Assembly: GCA_030834895.1 (NCBI GenBank)
Contig: JAUQXA010000033.1
Coordinates: forward strand, 38,877 to 102,876
Origin: Anaerolineales bacterium
GTDB taxonomy: Bacteria > Chloroflexota > Anaerolineae > Anaerolineales > Villigracilaceae
DNA length: 64,000 nucleotides
Reading direction: 5' to 3'
Below the pieces are notes generated by a model. That model searched no databases, had not been told where the DNA came from, and saw nothing but the letters and a program-made list of their open reading frames with translations. How positions within the stretch are numbered: position 1 is the stretch's first letter; every line of letters starts with the position of its first letter. A program made the position numbers and the translations under genes. Positions 24,093 to 33,823 of the stretch are shown piece by piece.

Positions 24093-24917
24093 ATGACTGT
24101 AAAGCCAACCCACTACTTCTGGATCATCCTTATCGCCCTGCTCACTGCCTGTGGAACCACCCCGAAGGCGGCAGAAGCGGCGAAGATACAAAACACCGCC
24201 TTCGCCATTGTACAAACTAGTGTTGCGCTCACCCAAACCGCCTTGCCAACTGCCACGCTCCCACCCCCGACCTTTACTCCAAACATACTGTCAACCTCAA
24301 CACCCCCAGCAACAGCAACTTTTACGCCGCCAGTTGCCTCTGTTTTTACACCTGACGCGCTTCAAGTGGAACGATGGAAAGAGTACCAAGCGGAATTGGC
24401 GAAGGCTGTCCTTTCTTCTAACCCGGAACTAGGCAATAACCCCGCAGTATATAAAGATGCTTTATGCGAATGGGATATTTTAGGACAATCTGGTCAGGAA
24501 GTGTATGTATATGCAGTGTGTGTCATTGCTAACGGCAATGGGGACATGAGAAAGCCAGTCATAGTTTATCTTGAACCGGATGGTTCAATTCAAAAAATAA
24601 AGCCTCCTGAGATTAAAAAAGCAAATAGTGAAATGTTTGATTATGGTCCATTTCCAATAGATGTTCAGGAAAAATTCTGCTACTATTTTGACCCCTTTCC
24701 ATCAGACCTGCCTCCATGCCCTTATAGTAGCACGTATCCACGGCCAAGGCTAGATTTACTGTATGCGCATATTGAATATAGAAAAACGCATTCGGAGGAA
24801 CCACCTTTGGTTGTTCTTTCCGCAATGTCAACAGCAACTCCCACGCCGTTAACAGTTTACAACAAGCATAAGAAGTTCACTTTTTCATCTATCACAAAAA
24901 CAAGGAGATTGACATGA
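24093..24917 (+). CDS. Lipoprotein of unknown function
   Basis: 274 aa from the ATG at 24093 (ATGGAGG ribosome site). A short hydrophobic N-terminus ends in the lipobox LLTAC. A Thr/Pro-rich, low-complexity linker (about 40-90) precedes a globular part with two Cys pairs (CEWDI..YAVC; FCYYF..PPCPY). No family recognised. The codon mix becomes AT-rich in the second half. Confidence 0.8.
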   Translation: MTVKPTHYFWIILIALLTACGTTPKAAEAAKIQNTAFAIVQTSVALTQTALPTATLPPPTFTPNILSTSTPPATATFTPPVASVFTPDALQVERWKEYQAELAKAVLSSNPELGNNPAVYKDALCEWDILGQSGQEVYVYAVCVIANGNGDMRKPVIVYLEPDGSIQKIKPPEIKKANSEMFDYGPFPIDVQEKFCYYFDPFPSDLPPCPYSSTYPRPRLDLLYAHIEYRKTHSEEPPLVVLSAMSTATPTPLTVYNKHKKFTFSSITKTRRLT

Positions 24918-25334
24918 ACAAACCTAAAAATTTCTTTTTCGCCGCGGTGATAACCATGATCATGGTGTTTGTTCTGGGGAATTGGGTAACTTCCGCACAA
25001 GCGACTGGCGTTTCGATCCTTGGAGCGACGCCAACTCCAACCGGTCATGCCCGCGGAGCCGCCAGATACCCCGCCGGGAGAGATCCCTTCTGCTGAAGAA
25101 CAGGAGGAACTCAAAAGCGTTGTTCAGCGCTCATCTATCGGGGTGCGAAGCCTTTATCGACCGCGCCAACAACACAGCTGCAATCGAAGGGGGAAAATCG
25201 TTCCATTTGTCAAAGATCTGAAATACGTCCAAATCCCCGGCGGACATGAAATCCACATGGTACAGCCCGAAAGATATATCGAGGAACTTTATCAATTCAT
25301 CGATGATCTTCGCGTGCAGAACAAGCCTCCCTAG
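24914..25334 (+). pseudogene. Frameshifted exported protein remnant
   Basis: A signal peptide is clear (MNKPKNFFFAAVITMIMV ... TSAQA, frame of 24914), but that frame stops at 25096. A second frame (from about 25020) continues to 25334 and ends in a segment like an alpha/beta-hydrolase C-terminus (QIPGGHEIHMVQPERYIEEL). The join would need a frameshift near 25040-25090. Either a decayed gene or two overlapping short genes; the first is favoured. Confidence 0.45.
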
Positions 25335-25339
25335 AAAGT

Positions 25340-26425
25340 TTATATTGGGGTCGACGTTAATTTGGTCAACGCCGCGCTTAACACTTCCACCGACTTGCGA
25401 TAATCCTCCAAACCGATGTGCTCATTCGGCGTGTGATCCAATGCCGAGTCACCCGGACCATACACCACGGCGGGACATTTCCACACGGGGGCGACGATGT
25501 TCAAATCGGCTGTACCCGTCTTGTAGACGAAGCGCGGCTCCCCGCCCTGTGAGCGGATTCCGCTCAAGAAGGCTCGTACCAGCGACGTGTTTTTCTCACA
25601 TCCCCAAGCTGGGATGGCAAATCCTATTGGTTCGATTAAGACCCTGAAGGTTTCAGAACCCTTTAGGGTCGCATTTAATATTTCATACCAGGCCTCTGGC
25701 GGAACATCCACCGGCAAGCGGACTCCCACTTTCAGCCGTGCCCACTGCTCAAAGTCTGTGGAATCCGATTCCATGCCGCGCAAGGTCAGCAGAAGTTTAT
25801 CAAAGACTTTGGGTTTGTCAGCATTGAAGGAATCAACCTGAGCCTTGATCTTCAACCATGTTTCGATTGCAGCTTCAGCCGCCGTCTCGTCACCACTGGC
25901 AGTGTGAGCTTGTCCCTTCTTGATGGTGATATTTGCCCACGCGCTGCCCTTGTAGCCAAGTGCGACTCTGTCCCATTGATTCGGCTCGCCGATGATGGCA
26001 AAGTCCGGTTTGTATTGAGTCGTTACAAACCGCGCGCCTTCCGAATCGCGCTCCTCCTCCACTGCACCAATGACCACAAACTGCCAACCATCTTTTGCAC
26101 CAACATTCGCTACCGCATCCACAAAACTCGCCAGCGAACCTTTTGCATCCACTGAACCACGCCCGTATAACAATTCCCCTCTCCTCTCAGAGGAGGGGTT
26201 AGGGGTGAGGGTAACGGGAATTTCTCCAGACACAGTATCAATGTGTCCCAGCAACACCACCTGCTTAGAACCCATCCCCAACACTCCGACAGCATTACCA
26301 GCCTTGTCAACGAAGGCGTCATCATAGCCCAGCGACTTCATTCGTAACACGAGCCACTCCGCCGCACCGCGTTCCTCACCGGAGGGACTGTATTGGGATA
26401 CGAGTCCGATTAAAGTATCAATCAT
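25340..26425 (-). CDS. lysK: LysW-lysine/LysW-ornithine hydrolase (M20 family)
   Basis: 361 aa. Metal-binding motifs of M20 peptidases: [17 protein letters not shown] and the EEERDSEG segment. It would release lysine or ornithine from the C-terminal Glu of LysW, last step of the carrier-bound pathway. Two repeat-like insertions lie in the coding sequence: [14 protein letters not shown] at 26171-26222 (a palindrome seen again in the SUI1 gene) and a GACCCT...AGGGTC inverted repeat at 25641-25671 encoding [10 protein letters not shown]. Both keep the frame. Last gene of the arginine/carrier unit. Confidence 0.92.
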   Translation of the reverse strand: MIDTLIGLVSQYSPSGEERGAAEWLVLRMKSLGYDDAFVDKAGNAVGVLGMGSKQVVLLGHIDTVSGEIPVTLTPNPSSERRGELLYGRGSVDAKGSLASFVDAVANVGAKDGWQFVVIGAVEEERDSEGARFVTTQYKPDFAIIGEPNQWDRVALGYKGSAWANITIKKGQAHTASGDETAAEAAIETWLKIKAQVDSFNADKPKVFDKLLLTLRGMESDSTDFEQWARLKVGVRLPVDVPPEAWYEILNATLKGSETFRVLIEPIGFAIPAWGCEKNTSLVRAFLSGIRSQGGEPRFVYKTGTADLNIVAPVWKCPAVVYGPGDSALDHTPNEHIGLEDYRKSVEVLSAALTKLTSTPI

Positions 26426-26443
26426 GACAAATCCTTGACGATA

Positions 26444-26481
26444 GACGATGGACAGTTGACCGTGGTCTATTGTCCATCGTC
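26444..26481. repeat. Inverted repeat at the lysJ 3' end
   Basis: GACGATGGACA (26444-26454) and TGTCCATCGTC (26471-26481) form a perfect 11-bp inverted repeat; the lysJ stop lies between the arms, so its last residues (TVDDGQ) come from the repeat. A related element (CCATGGACAATAGACGATAG) is at 30412. Confidence 0.75.
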
Positions 26482-27648
26482 AACGGTCTGAGTCAACACT
26501 TCCGTTAGCACTTCCACCAAATGATCAATCTGTTCGTAGGAGATCACCAGCGGCGGGAGGAGACGAATCACCGTCATGCCCGCATTCAAAGCGATAACCT
26601 TTTTCTCCTGCAACGTTTTGATATACGGAGCAACCTTCTGCTTCATTTCAATACCGATCATCAAACCAAGTCCACGCACCTCACGGATATTGGGCGATTG
26701 AATCGCCTTCAATTTCTCCATCAGATACGCGCCCTTTGCCCCGGCTTGACCTGGCAAATCTTCTTCCTTCATAACATCCAGCGCCGCATTTGCCGCTGCG
26801 CACGAAAGTGGATTACCGCCAAAGGTCGAGCCATGCACTCCAGGGGTGAGATTCTTCACTTTGGGACCGATCAGCACCGCGCCCATCGGCACGCCGCCCG
26901 CAAGCGACTTAGCGCATGTCAGCAGATCAGGCGTTACGCCAAAATGTTGAATTGCAAACATCTTGCCTGTGCGCCCAAAGCCTGATTGGATTTCATCAAT
27001 GATGAGCAAAACGCCGCGCTCATCGCAAATCCGACGCGCAGCCTGAATATATTCAGCGGTTGCCGGATACAGTCCGCCTTCACCTTGTATCACTTCCAAA
27101 ATCACTGCGGCAGTTTCTTCATTTACTGCTTTATCCAGCGCTTCGATGTTGTTATATGAGACATGTGTGAACCCAGGCAAGAGCGGTTCGAATCCTTCGC
27201 GGTACTTTTTGTTGAACGTCGCAGAGAGCGCACCGTAGGTTCTTCCATGAAAAGCGCGCATGGCAGCGATGAAATTCCTTCGCCCTGTGGAAATACGCGC
27301 AAACTTGAACGCCGCTTCAACGGATTCAGCCCCAGAGTTGCAAAAGAAGACTCTATCCAAGCCTGGGACGAGCGCAGTGATCTTTTCCATCAACATGGCG
27401 CGCTGGTCGTTGGGAAAGGACTCGAACAACGTGATCAGCGTGTTTGCCTGCTTGTAAAGCGCCTCAGCAACTTTTGGGTTTCCGTGACCGAGGTTGGCAA
27501 CGCCATGTCCTGAAGAGCAGTCGAGATATTCATTGCCCTCCACATCGAACAACGATGCACCCTGCCCGCGTACGATGGCCAGCGTCTGCTTGGCATACAC
27601 GCCAGATGTGTGTCTGTTCTCAATATCTATAATTTGTTGTGCGTTCAT
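26467..27648 (-). CDS. lysJ: LysW-aminoadipate/glutamate semialdehyde aminotransferase
   Basis: 393 aa class III aminotransferase of the acetylornithine transaminase type: SGHGVANLGHGNPKV, LIIDEIQSGFGRTG and the PLP-lysine segment CAKSLAGGVPMGA. It transfers an amino group to LysW-bound semialdehyde. Start overlaps the lysZ stop by four bases. Confidence 0.93.
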   Translation of the reverse strand: MNAQQIIDIENRHTSGVYAKQTLAIVRGQGASLFDVEGNEYLDCSSGHGVANLGHGNPKVAEALYKQANTLITLFESFPNDQRAMLMEKITALVPGLDRVFFCNSGAESVEAAFKFARISTGRRNFIAAMRAFHGRTYGALSATFNKKYREGFEPLLPGFTHVSYNNIEALDKAVNEETAAVILEVIQGEGGLYPATAEYIQAARRICDERGVLLIIDEIQSGFGRTGKMFAIQHFGVTPDLLTCAKSLAGGVPMGAVLIGPKVKNLTPGVHGSTFGGNPLSCAAANAALDVMKEEDLPGQAGAKGAYLMEKLKAIQSPNIREVRGLGLMIGIEMKQKVAPYIKTLQEKKVIALNAGMTVIRLLPPLVISYEQIDHLVEVLTEVLTQTVDDGQ

Positions 27649-28460
27649 TGAATCACCGTTCCGTTACCATTAAGTGCATTTGAGATTGGGTTTTGGATTC
27701 GTCCATCCGCGATGATGACGCGACTAACGCCACCTTCCAAGGCTTCACCAGCGCCGAGGACTTTCTTCTTCATGCGACCCTGTGCCGGTTCGCTCGCCGC
27801 CGCAAGTTGACTCTGCGGCAGTTGCCGAATAAGCGTGGACTCGTCTGGAAAGTTTTTCATCAAGCCAGGGACGGCGGTCAGCAGGAGAAGCGTATCCGCC
27901 TTCAATGCTGCTGCCACCATCGCCGCCGCGCGGTCCGCATCCACATTCAAAGCTTCCCCTTTTTCACTGACAGCCACAGGTGCGATGACAGGTAAATAAC
28001 CTGCGTCAAGCAGCATCGTCAGCAACTCGCTGTTGACTTTCTCGATCTTTCCTGTGTAATCGTCACGGATGATTTTGCGCTTTCCGTTCTCGAGGCTCTG
28101 CACCGACTCTTTGCGCGTGGCTTGCAACAGCCTGCCGTCGAGTCCACATAAGCCAAAAGCGTTGACTCCAAGCATCTGTAACTGCTCCGTCAACAACGAA
28201 TTGATCTTGCCGTTGACCGCCATCAAAAAGATTTCCAGTGTCTTGCGGTCGGTGTAGCGGGAGGTGTAACCCGATGGCGAGGTGATCATCTTCGGCGGCG
28301 TGCCAAGTCCCTCACCGAGAGCATTCGCTTCCGCCGATCCGCCATGTACGAAAACAAGGCATTTGCCTTGTTTCAGTAGTTCCACCGCATCCTGACAAAT
28401 GGCAGAAAAGTCAACGCCTTCCGTGCCTCCAAGTTTTACAACCGTGATTTCATCATTCAT
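27645..28460 (-). CDS. lysZ: LysW-aminoadipate/glutamate kinase
   Basis: 271 aa amino-acid kinase family (ArgB-like): VVKLGGTEG at the start, VHGGSAEANALG substrate loop and the NVDADRAAAMVAAAL segment. It phosphorylates the side chain of the LysW-linked substrate. The assignment to LysW rather than acetyl substrates rests on the adjacent lysW and lysX-type genes. Confidence 0.92.
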   Translation of the reverse strand: MNDEITVVKLGGTEGVDFSAICQDAVELLKQGKCLVFVHGGSAEANALGEGLGTPPKMITSPSGYTSRYTDRKTLEIFLMAVNGKINSLLTEQLQMLGVNAFGLCGLDGRLLQATRKESVQSLENGKRKIIRDDYTGKIEKVNSELLTMLLDAGYLPVIAPVAVSEKGEALNVDADRAAAMVAAALKADTLLLLTAVPGLMKNFPDESTLIRQLPQSQLAAASEPAQGRMKKKVLGAGEALEGGVSRVIIADGRIQNPISNALNGNGTVIQ

Positions 28461-28476
28461 AATTCAGCCTTCATCC

Positions 28477-29526
28477 TTAAATTGGGTGCAATCCCGCAAA
28501 CTCCAGGCCCAGCGTCTCGTCCCAGCCCATCATCAAATTCAGGCATTGAACCGCCGTGCCGGACGCGCCCTTCATCAAGTTATCAATCGCACACATCGCC
28601 ACAATGTGACCGGTACTTTCGTCCAATTCAAAACCAAGGTCGGCGTAGTTCGAGCCAGCCAAAATCTTCGGCTCGGGCACGCGGTAGATTCCGCGCTGTT
28701 CCTTGACCACACGCACAAACGGATTTTCATTCGCCACGGCGCGATAAGCCTTCCACAGGTCTTTGTTTGCGACTCCAGGTTTGACCTTGGCATGAGCCGT
28801 CGCCAGCACGCCGCGTACCAAATCCACGGCGGTCATGGTCAACGAAATGTCTTTGATGCCCATTTCCTGAATCACTTCCGCTGTGTGGCGATGACCAAAC
28901 GCCGAAAACGTGCGGATAACGTTCGCACGCTCCGCATGAAGCGAGCCAGAGTTCCCTTCCGCGCCACCCTCGGAGGAACCGACTTTAATCTCGATAAAAA
29001 TAGGGAAAGATAAGTCCAACAAATCCGCCTTAACCAGCGGTAGCAGCGCGAGATTACTCGCCGTGGCGTTGCATCCCACCCCACTGATGAAATTTGCCGT
29101 CGCCATTTCGGCACGGTGTAATTCCGGTAGTCCGTACACAAATTTGTTCAACCACTCAGGCGCGGCATGTTTTTCGCCATACCATTTTTCGTAGAAATCC
29201 GCGTCGCGTAAGCGGAAATCTGCTGCGAGATCAATAATCTTCGGCGCGAGGCTGGTGTACTCCTCGATGTGCTTCTGTGCCTGTCCATGCGGCTGGGCGA
29301 GGAAGAGCACATCTACCGGCTCCAACTGCGAAGGATCGCTGAATTTCAACTGGGTGCGCTTCCGTAGGTTGGGATGAGTTTGGTAAACGTATTCGCCCAC
29401 ATGGGAGCGCGAAGTCACCTGTTTGATTTCCACGTTCGGATGACCAAGCAGCAGGCGCAGCAACTCGCCGCCGCCGTAACCAGAACCACCGATAATAGAA
29501 GCAGTTGTCTTCAATTCATCCTTCAT
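28477..29526 (-). CDS. lysY: LysW-aminoadipyl/glutamyl phosphate reductase
   Basis: 349 aa ArgC-like enzyme: nucleotide-binding [18 protein letters not shown], catalytic C152 in SGVGCNATA, and HRHTAEV in the C-terminal half. It reduces the acyl phosphate to the semialdehyde. Its start overlaps the upstream argX-like gene by four bases; both the argX end and the lysY start read MKDEL because of a small tandem repeat (TTCATCCTTCAT) at the junction. Confidence 0.92.
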   Translation of the reverse strand: MKDELKTTASIIGGSGYGGGELLRLLLGHPNVEIKQVTSRSHVGEYVYQTHPNLRKRTQLKFSDPSQLEPVDVLFLAQPHGQAQKHIEEYTSLAPKIIDLAADFRLRDADFYEKWYGEKHAAPEWLNKFVYGLPELHRAEMATANFISGVGCNATASNLALLPLVKADLLDLSFPIFIEIKVGSSEGGAEGNSGSLHAERANVIRTFSAFGHRHTAEVIQEMGIKDISLTMTAVDLVRGVLATAHAKVKPGVANKDLWKAYRAVANENPFVRVVKEQRGIYRVPEPKILAGSNYADLGFELDESTGHIVAMCAIDNLMKGASGTAVQCLNLMMGWDETLGLEFAGLHPI

Positions 29527-30395
29527 AATTCATCCTTCATCCTTGCACTTTTCACCACGTACTCCACAATCTCGCCCGCGATGTCGATTCCACTGACGGG
29601 CTGCATGGTGTGAAATTCCATCGTGTGATTGATCTCGTTGACCACGAGTCCCTTTTGGGGATGTTCGACCAAATCCACAGCCAGCACGCCACCGCCAACT
29701 GACTTCGCTGCGCGCAAACACAGGTCTTCGATTTCAGGCGTAATGGGACACAACTCGCCTTCACCGCCGCGTGCCGTGTTTGTGATCCAATGCTCAGACT
29801 TGCGGTACATCGCCGTCAAGACGCGGTCACCGATGACAATGGCACGGATGTCGCGCCCCGGCTTCTCGATGTATTCCTGAATATAAAACACGGAATGCTG
29901 CACCGAACCCAAAGTTGATTTGTGCTCCAGCACCGCCTCCGCCGCGTCGCGGTCATTGACCTTTGCCAGCAATCGTCCCCACGAACCGACGACGGGCTTC
30001 AACACCACAGGGTAGCCGAAAGCCTCAATCGCTTCCAAAGCCGCTTCGGGCGTGAATGCGGTTGCATTATGTGGCTGTGGAATTCCGTCGCGGGCAAGGG
30101 CTGCGCTGGTCATCAACTTGTCGCCGCAGATCTCCGCCACCGAAGCAGTGTTCACAGTGGGCACGCCAAACGCATTGAGCAGACGCAGCGCATAAAGTCC
30201 GCTGTTGTAACTGATGCTGCGCTCAAGCACCGCGTTGTATTGCTGCCACGGCGCGGGATTATCCAAATCAAAATGGATGGAGCGGTCATCAAGTCGGTCA
30301 TAGTCAATGCCAAGCTTTTCCATCGCGCCGAAGATCCACTTCTCCTCAACACGCACGCGGGAATAAAGGACGCCTATTTTTAATCGTCGTTGCAT
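29523..30395 (-). CDS. argX: LysW ATP-grasp ligase, probably glutamate-specific (ArgX)
   Basis: 290 aa from the ATG at 30395, chosen because GGAGAG lies five bases upstream and the longer frame only translates a repeat (30412-30472). ATP-grasp signatures: [35 protein letters not shown] and NEINHTMEF. It attaches an amino acid to the C-terminal Glu of LysW. It is 45% or so alike by eye to the gene at 33824. Because this copy sits with argG, argH and lysW, I assign it to glutamate/arginine; that specificity is inference. Confidence 0.85.
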   Translation of the reverse strand: MQRRLKIGVLYSRVRVEEKWIFGAMEKLGIDYDRLDDRSIHFDLDNPAPWQQYNAVLERSISYNSGLYALRLLNAFGVPTVNTASVAEICGDKLMTSAALARDGIPQPHNATAFTPEAALEAIEAFGYPVVLKPVVGSWGRLLAKVNDRDAAEAVLEHKSTLGSVQHSVFYIQEYIEKPGRDIRAIVIGDRVLTAMYRKSEHWITNTARGGEGELCPITPEIEDLCLRAAKSVGGGVLAVDLVEHPQKGLVVNEINHTMEFHTMQPVSGIDIAGEIVEYVVKSARMKDEL

Positions 30396-30411
30396 AATCT
30401 CTCCGTCGGAC

Positions 30412-30472
30412 GACCATGGACAATAGACGATAGACCATTTATCCATCGTCCGCGGTCCATGGTCCATCGTCG
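30412..30472. repeat. Inverted repeat between lysW and argX
   Basis: GACCATGGAC (30412-30421) pairs with GTCCATGGTC (30455-30464); internal words ACAATAGACGATAG and TCCATCGTC recur at 26440. It creates a false N-terminal extension of argX. Confidence 0.7.
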
Positions 30473-30473
30473 G

Positions 30474-30644
30474 TTATTCACCCCAATCTTCCTGTTCCAT
30501 CGGCGCAAGTTGGACGGCGGCGGGGTCAACCGAGGTCACTTCAAGGTCAACGCCACAATCCGAGCAGACGATGATTTGACCAGCTTCGGTACCAGTATCC
30601 AGGGTAATTTCGGCTTCACATTCGGGGCAAGTTACTGTAGACAT
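30474..30644 (-). CDS. lysW: Amino-group carrier protein LysW
   Basis: 56 aa. Zinc-ribbon pairs CPEC (6-9) and CSDC (27-30), acidic body, and the diagnostic C-terminus EDWGE whose terminal Glu carries the substrate. The ATG at 30644 has AAAGGAGA eight bases upstream. It defines the whole cluster as carrier-protein-dependent lysine/arginine synthesis, as in Thermus and Sulfolobus. Confidence 0.96.
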   Translation of the reverse strand: MSTVTCPECEAEITLDTGTEAGQIIVCSDCGVDLEVTSVDPAAVQLAPMEQEDWGE

Positions 30645-30666
30645 GATTTTTTCTCCTTTGGGTTTT

Positions 30667-32046
30667 CTAAGATTTTTCAAACGACAGGAGTCGTTTGACT
30701 CTATCAATCTGACTTTTTACTGCTTCAGGACTGGTTCCGCCAATGGCATTTCTGCGTTTGACGGATTCCAGCGGATCGAAAACTTGATACACATCCGCTT
30801 TAAAAGCGGGACAAAGAGCCTGATACGCTTCGAGGGAGATTCCTTCCAACCCGACATTTTTCTCGCCAGCCAGGCGGACAGCTTTGCCTGCAATGGCATG
30901 TGTCTCGCGGAAGGGAATCCCTTTGTCAACGAGATAATCCGCGAGGTCGGTTGCCATCATGAATGAATCAATCGCGGCGCGCATCCGCTCAGGCTTGGCG
31001 GTGATTGTCCGCAAGGCGCCAGCGAGGACGGGTAACATCATCAACAGGGTGTCGGCTGCGGCAAAGACGGGAGCCTTGTCTTCCTGCAAGTCCTTGTCGT
31101 AGGTCGAGGGCAAACCCTTGAGCGTGGCGAGCAGACCCGTGAGCAAGCCAAGCAATGTGCCAGCCTTGCCGCGTGTGAGTTCAAACACGTCGGGATTTTT
31201 CTTTTGCGGCATGAGACTCGAACCCGTCGAGTAGGCGTCGGAGAGTTCAAAGAAGCCAAACTCGGCGCTGGTGTACAAAACAATTTGCTCTGCAAGTTTG
31301 CTGAGGTGGACTCCTGCCATCGTGGCGCAGAACAAAAACTCGGCGGCGAAGTCGCGGTCAGAGACGGAGTCTAGACTGTTGGGTGCGGGCTGGTCAAAGC
31401 CAAGCGATTGGGCAAGTTCAGCGCGGTCAACGGGGACGGGCGTGCCAGCCAGCGCGCCACAGCCCAATGGCAAAACAGAGACGCGTTTGGTCAAATCTGC
31501 AAGGCGTTCGCGGTCTCGCTGAAGTGGGTGAAAGTGACTCAGCCACCAGTGCGCCAGCAAAATCGGCTGGGCGCGTCGCAGGTGAGTGTAGCCTGACATT
31601 AGGGTCTCGCCCGCAAGTTCGGCTTGCTCGATCAACGCAGATTGCAGATTTTTCAGCGCGGCATCCAATTGCGGAATTGCCTGCAACATCCAAAGCCGAA
31701 AATCTGTGGCAACCTGGTCGTTGCGGCTGCGTCCCGTGTGGAGCTTGCCAGCCGCCGTGCCAATCAACTCGCCGAGTCGACGCTCGACAGCGGTGTGAAT
31801 ATCCTCGTCGGAGGGGACGAAGGAAAACCCTCCTGAAGAAAATTCCGCTCGGACAGCGACAAGCCCACGGGTAATCTGCTCGTGTTCCTCGTCTGACAAA
31901 ATCCCAGCCTTGTGAATCGCGTCCGCCCACGCCAGACTCCCATCCACATCCTGCAAAGCCATGCGCTGATCCACAGGCAGGGAGGTATTCAAGTCCCAAG
32001 CTTGGTCGTTGAGTTTGGTTGAAAAGCGTCCGCCCCAGAGGGTCAT
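30667..32046 (-). CDS. argH: Argininosuccinate lyase
   Basis: 459 aa, full length. The fumarase-family signature GSSLMPQKKNPD is present, with LHTGRSRNDQVATD near the active site. Last step of arginine synthesis. Lies between argG and lysW, 22 bases before lysW. Confidence 0.96.
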   Translation of the reverse strand: MTLWGGRFSTKLNDQAWDLNTSLPVDQRMALQDVDGSLAWADAIHKAGILSDEEHEQITRGLVAVRAEFSSGGFSFVPSDEDIHTAVERRLGELIGTAAGKLHTGRSRNDQVATDFRLWMLQAIPQLDAALKNLQSALIEQAELAGETLMSGYTHLRRAQPILLAHWWLSHFHPLQRDRERLADLTKRVSVLPLGCGALAGTPVPVDRAELAQSLGFDQPAPNSLDSVSDRDFAAEFLFCATMAGVHLSKLAEQIVLYTSAEFGFFELSDAYSTGSSLMPQKKNPDVFELTRGKAGTLLGLLTGLLATLKGLPSTYDKDLQEDKAPVFAAADTLLMMLPVLAGALRTITAKPERMRAAIDSFMMATDLADYLVDKGIPFRETHAIAGKAVRLAGEKNVGLEGISLEAYQALCPAFKADVYQVFDPLESVKRRNAIGGTSPEAVKSQIDRVKRLLSFEKS

Positions 32047-32063
32047 AAATGCTCCTTCTTTTC

Positions 32064-32156
32064 GTCATTGCGAGGGCGCACTTGTTTTTTGCCCGAAGCA
32101 ATCTCCAATAGAGTAGGGGATTGCTTCGTCGGGAAGTACGCCCTCCTCGCAATGAC
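32064..32156. repeat. Dispersed palindromic element (GTCATTGCGAG family), copy 3
   Basis: Ends GTCATTGCGAG and CTCGCAATGAC, inner GAAGCAATCTC and GATTGCTTCGTC arms. It fills the argG-argH gap and abuts the argG stop. Confidence 0.9.
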
Positions 32157-32157
32157 A

Positions 32158-33429
32158 TTAGTCGCGTTTAAACTTCGAATAATCAGGTTTCGGCATATCG
32201 AGACCTGAAACGGGCAGCCCATTGAGGGCGCGGACTTTGAGGCTGAGACCGAACAAGCGGATGAAGCCTTCGGCGTGGCTCTGGTCATAGACATCTTCCT
32301 CGCCAAAGGTGGCGAAGTCTTCGCGGTAGAGGCTGAACGGCGACTTGCGCCCAGCGACGACGATGTTGCCCTTGTACAACTTGAGTTTGACAACGCCGGT
32401 AACAGGTCCCTGCGTGGAGTTGACGAAGGCGTCGAGGGCTTCGCGCAGCGGGGTGAACCACAAACCGTCATAAGTGAGTTCGGCATACTTGACGGCGGCA
32501 ACCTGCTTGAAGTTGATGGTCTGTCGGTCGAGGACGAGGGATTCAAGTTCGCGATGGGCATACATCAGAATGGTGCCGCCTGGGGTCTCGTACACGCCAT
32601 GTGACTTCATACCGACGAGGCGGTTCTCGACGAGGTCAACGCGCCCAATGCCGTGCGCGCCACCGATGGCGTTGAGAGTTTCGACGATCTTCGCGGGCGA
32701 AAGTTTTTCGCCGTTGACCGCAATCGGGTTACCGCTCTCGAATTCGATCTCCACGTATTCGGCTTGTTCAGGCGCGTTTTCAGGCGAGGTGGAAATCTGG
32801 TACATGACCTCTTCTGGTTCGTTCCAGGGGTCTTCGAGCAGACCGCCTTCATGGGAAAGATGCCAGAGGTTCGAGTCGCGGCTGTAGATGGATTTGATGG
32901 TCGCAGTCACAGGGACGTTGTGCTTGGCAGCATAGGCAATCGCATCTTCGCGGGAGCGGATATCCCACTCGCGCCAGGGAGCAACGATCTTGAGGCGCGG
33001 GTCGAGCGCCATGACGGTGAGTTCAAAACGGACTTGATCGTTGCCCTTGCCTGTCGCGCCGTGCGCAATCGCATCCGCGCCAGTCTCGTGGGCAACTTCC
33101 ACGAGGTGTTTCGCAATCAAAGGACGGGCAACCGATGTGCCCAATAAATACTTGTGTTCATAAACCGCCCCCGCCTTGAGCAAAGGAAAGAGATATTGCT
33201 CGGCAAATTCTTCCTTCATGTCGTGCAGCACAAACTGGCTCGCGCCGCTCTTGATGGCTTTATCTTCCAATTTCGCCAGGTCTTCGTCGCCTTGTCCAAC
33301 ATCTGCGCAAAAGCAGACAACTTCACAACCATAGTTTTCCTTCAGCCACGGCACAATGACCGAGGTGTCCAATCCGCCCGAATAGGCAAGGACAACTTTC
33401 TTGATTTGAGGTTTAGGTTTAGGGTTCAT
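32158..33429 (-). CDS. argG: Argininosuccinate synthase
   Basis: 423 aa. P-loop-like [10 protein letters not shown] at the N-terminus, CADVGQGDE, and the [11 protein letters not shown] substrate segment. It joins citrulline and aspartate. First structural gene of the arginine/carrier unit, preceded by an arginine-rich leader peptide and a terminator. Confidence 0.96.
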   Translation of the reverse strand: MNPKPKPQIKKVVLAYSGGLDTSVIVPWLKENYGCEVVCFCADVGQGDEDLAKLEDKAIKSGASQFVLHDMKEEFAEQYLFPLLKAGAVYEHKYLLGTSVARPLIAKHLVEVAHETGADAIAHGATGKGNDQVRFELTVMALDPRLKIVAPWREWDIRSREDAIAYAAKHNVPVTATIKSIYSRDSNLWHLSHEGGLLEDPWNEPEEVMYQISTSPENAPEQAEYVEIEFESGNPIAVNGEKLSPAKIVETLNAIGGAHGIGRVDLVENRLVGMKSHGVYETPGGTILMYAHRELESLVLDRQTINFKQVAAVKYAELTYDGLWFTPLREALDAFVNSTQGPVTGVVKLKLYKGNIVVAGRKSPFSLYREDFATFGEEDVYDQSHAEGFIRLFGLSLKVRALNGLPVSGLDMPKPDYSKFKRD

Positions 33430-33480
33430 TTTTTACTCCTGTGTTTTCTTCCCCCCATTTTGGGGGGATTGAGGGGGGTG

Positions 33481-33513
33481 AAATAAAAACAGCCCTCCGA
33501 GAAGGAGGGCTGT
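33481..33513 (-). terminator. Intrinsic terminator in the argG leader (attenuator)
   Basis: On the minus strand ACAGCCCTCC (33513-33504 region) pairs with GGAGGGCTGT and is followed by TTTTATTT. It lies between the leader peptide stop and the argG start, so it can only control read-through into argG. Confidence 0.85.
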
Positions 33514-33537
33514 TTGGGTCAACTTGTGCGTGTGCTT

Positions 33538-33642
33538 CTAGCGCGCGCTCGTGTTACCGTCATCCAAACGAAAAGCTCCCAACCTTCTCTGGGAAGTGGG
33601 CATGGGACGACGTGTACGAGGCAGTGCAAAAAGCGTAAACAT
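33538..33642 (-). CDS. Arginine-rich leader peptide of argG
   Basis: 34 aa (MFTLFALPRTRRPMPTSQRR...) with seven Arg, clustered as R9, R11, R12 and R19, R20, the latter pair in rare AGA-AGG codons. The ATG is only ten bases after a -10 hexamer, so the mRNA is nearly leaderless. A terminator follows 24 bases after the stop. This layout is that of amino-acid attenuators; regulation by arginyl-tRNA supply is inference. Confidence 0.7.
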   Translation of the reverse strand: MFTLFALPRTRRPMPTSQRRLGAFRLDDGNTSAR

Positions 33643-33652
33643 ATTGGGCGGT

Positions 33653-33680
33653 ATTCTACTCGAAAAATGAAATGAGTCAA
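33653..33680 (-). promoter_or_regulatory. Promoter of the argG leader transcript
   Basis: Minus strand TTGACT (33680-33675), 16-bp spacer, TAGAAT (33658-33653). The surrounding ~50 bases, through CCGCCCAATATGTTTA, are nearly identical to the lysine-unit promoter at 39664. Confidence 0.8.
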
Positions 33681-33710
33681 TGAATTTGCCGCACCAATTT
33701 TTTATTGAAA

Positions 33711-33790
33711 TGTCACTGCGAGCCTTTGGCGAAGCAGTCTCCTATTAATTGGAGGTTGCTTCGTCACAACAAACGCTCCTCGCAACGACA
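33711..33790. repeat. Dispersed palindromic element, copy 4 (diverged)
   Basis: TGTCACTGCGAG and CTCGCAACGACA ends, inner GAAGCAGTCTCC / GGAGGTTGCTTCGTC. Both ends carry compensating changes relative to the other copies, which keep the pairing. Confidence 0.8.
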
Positions 33791-33823
33791 TAATCACCGC
33801 CAAGTTCCGTCGTCCAGAATCGG

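Noticed and set aside
30396..30467. N-terminal extension of the argX-like ligase
   Set aside because: The extra residues ([10 protein letters not shown]...) are a translated inverted repeat; the start at 30395 has the ribosome site and the family N-terminus.
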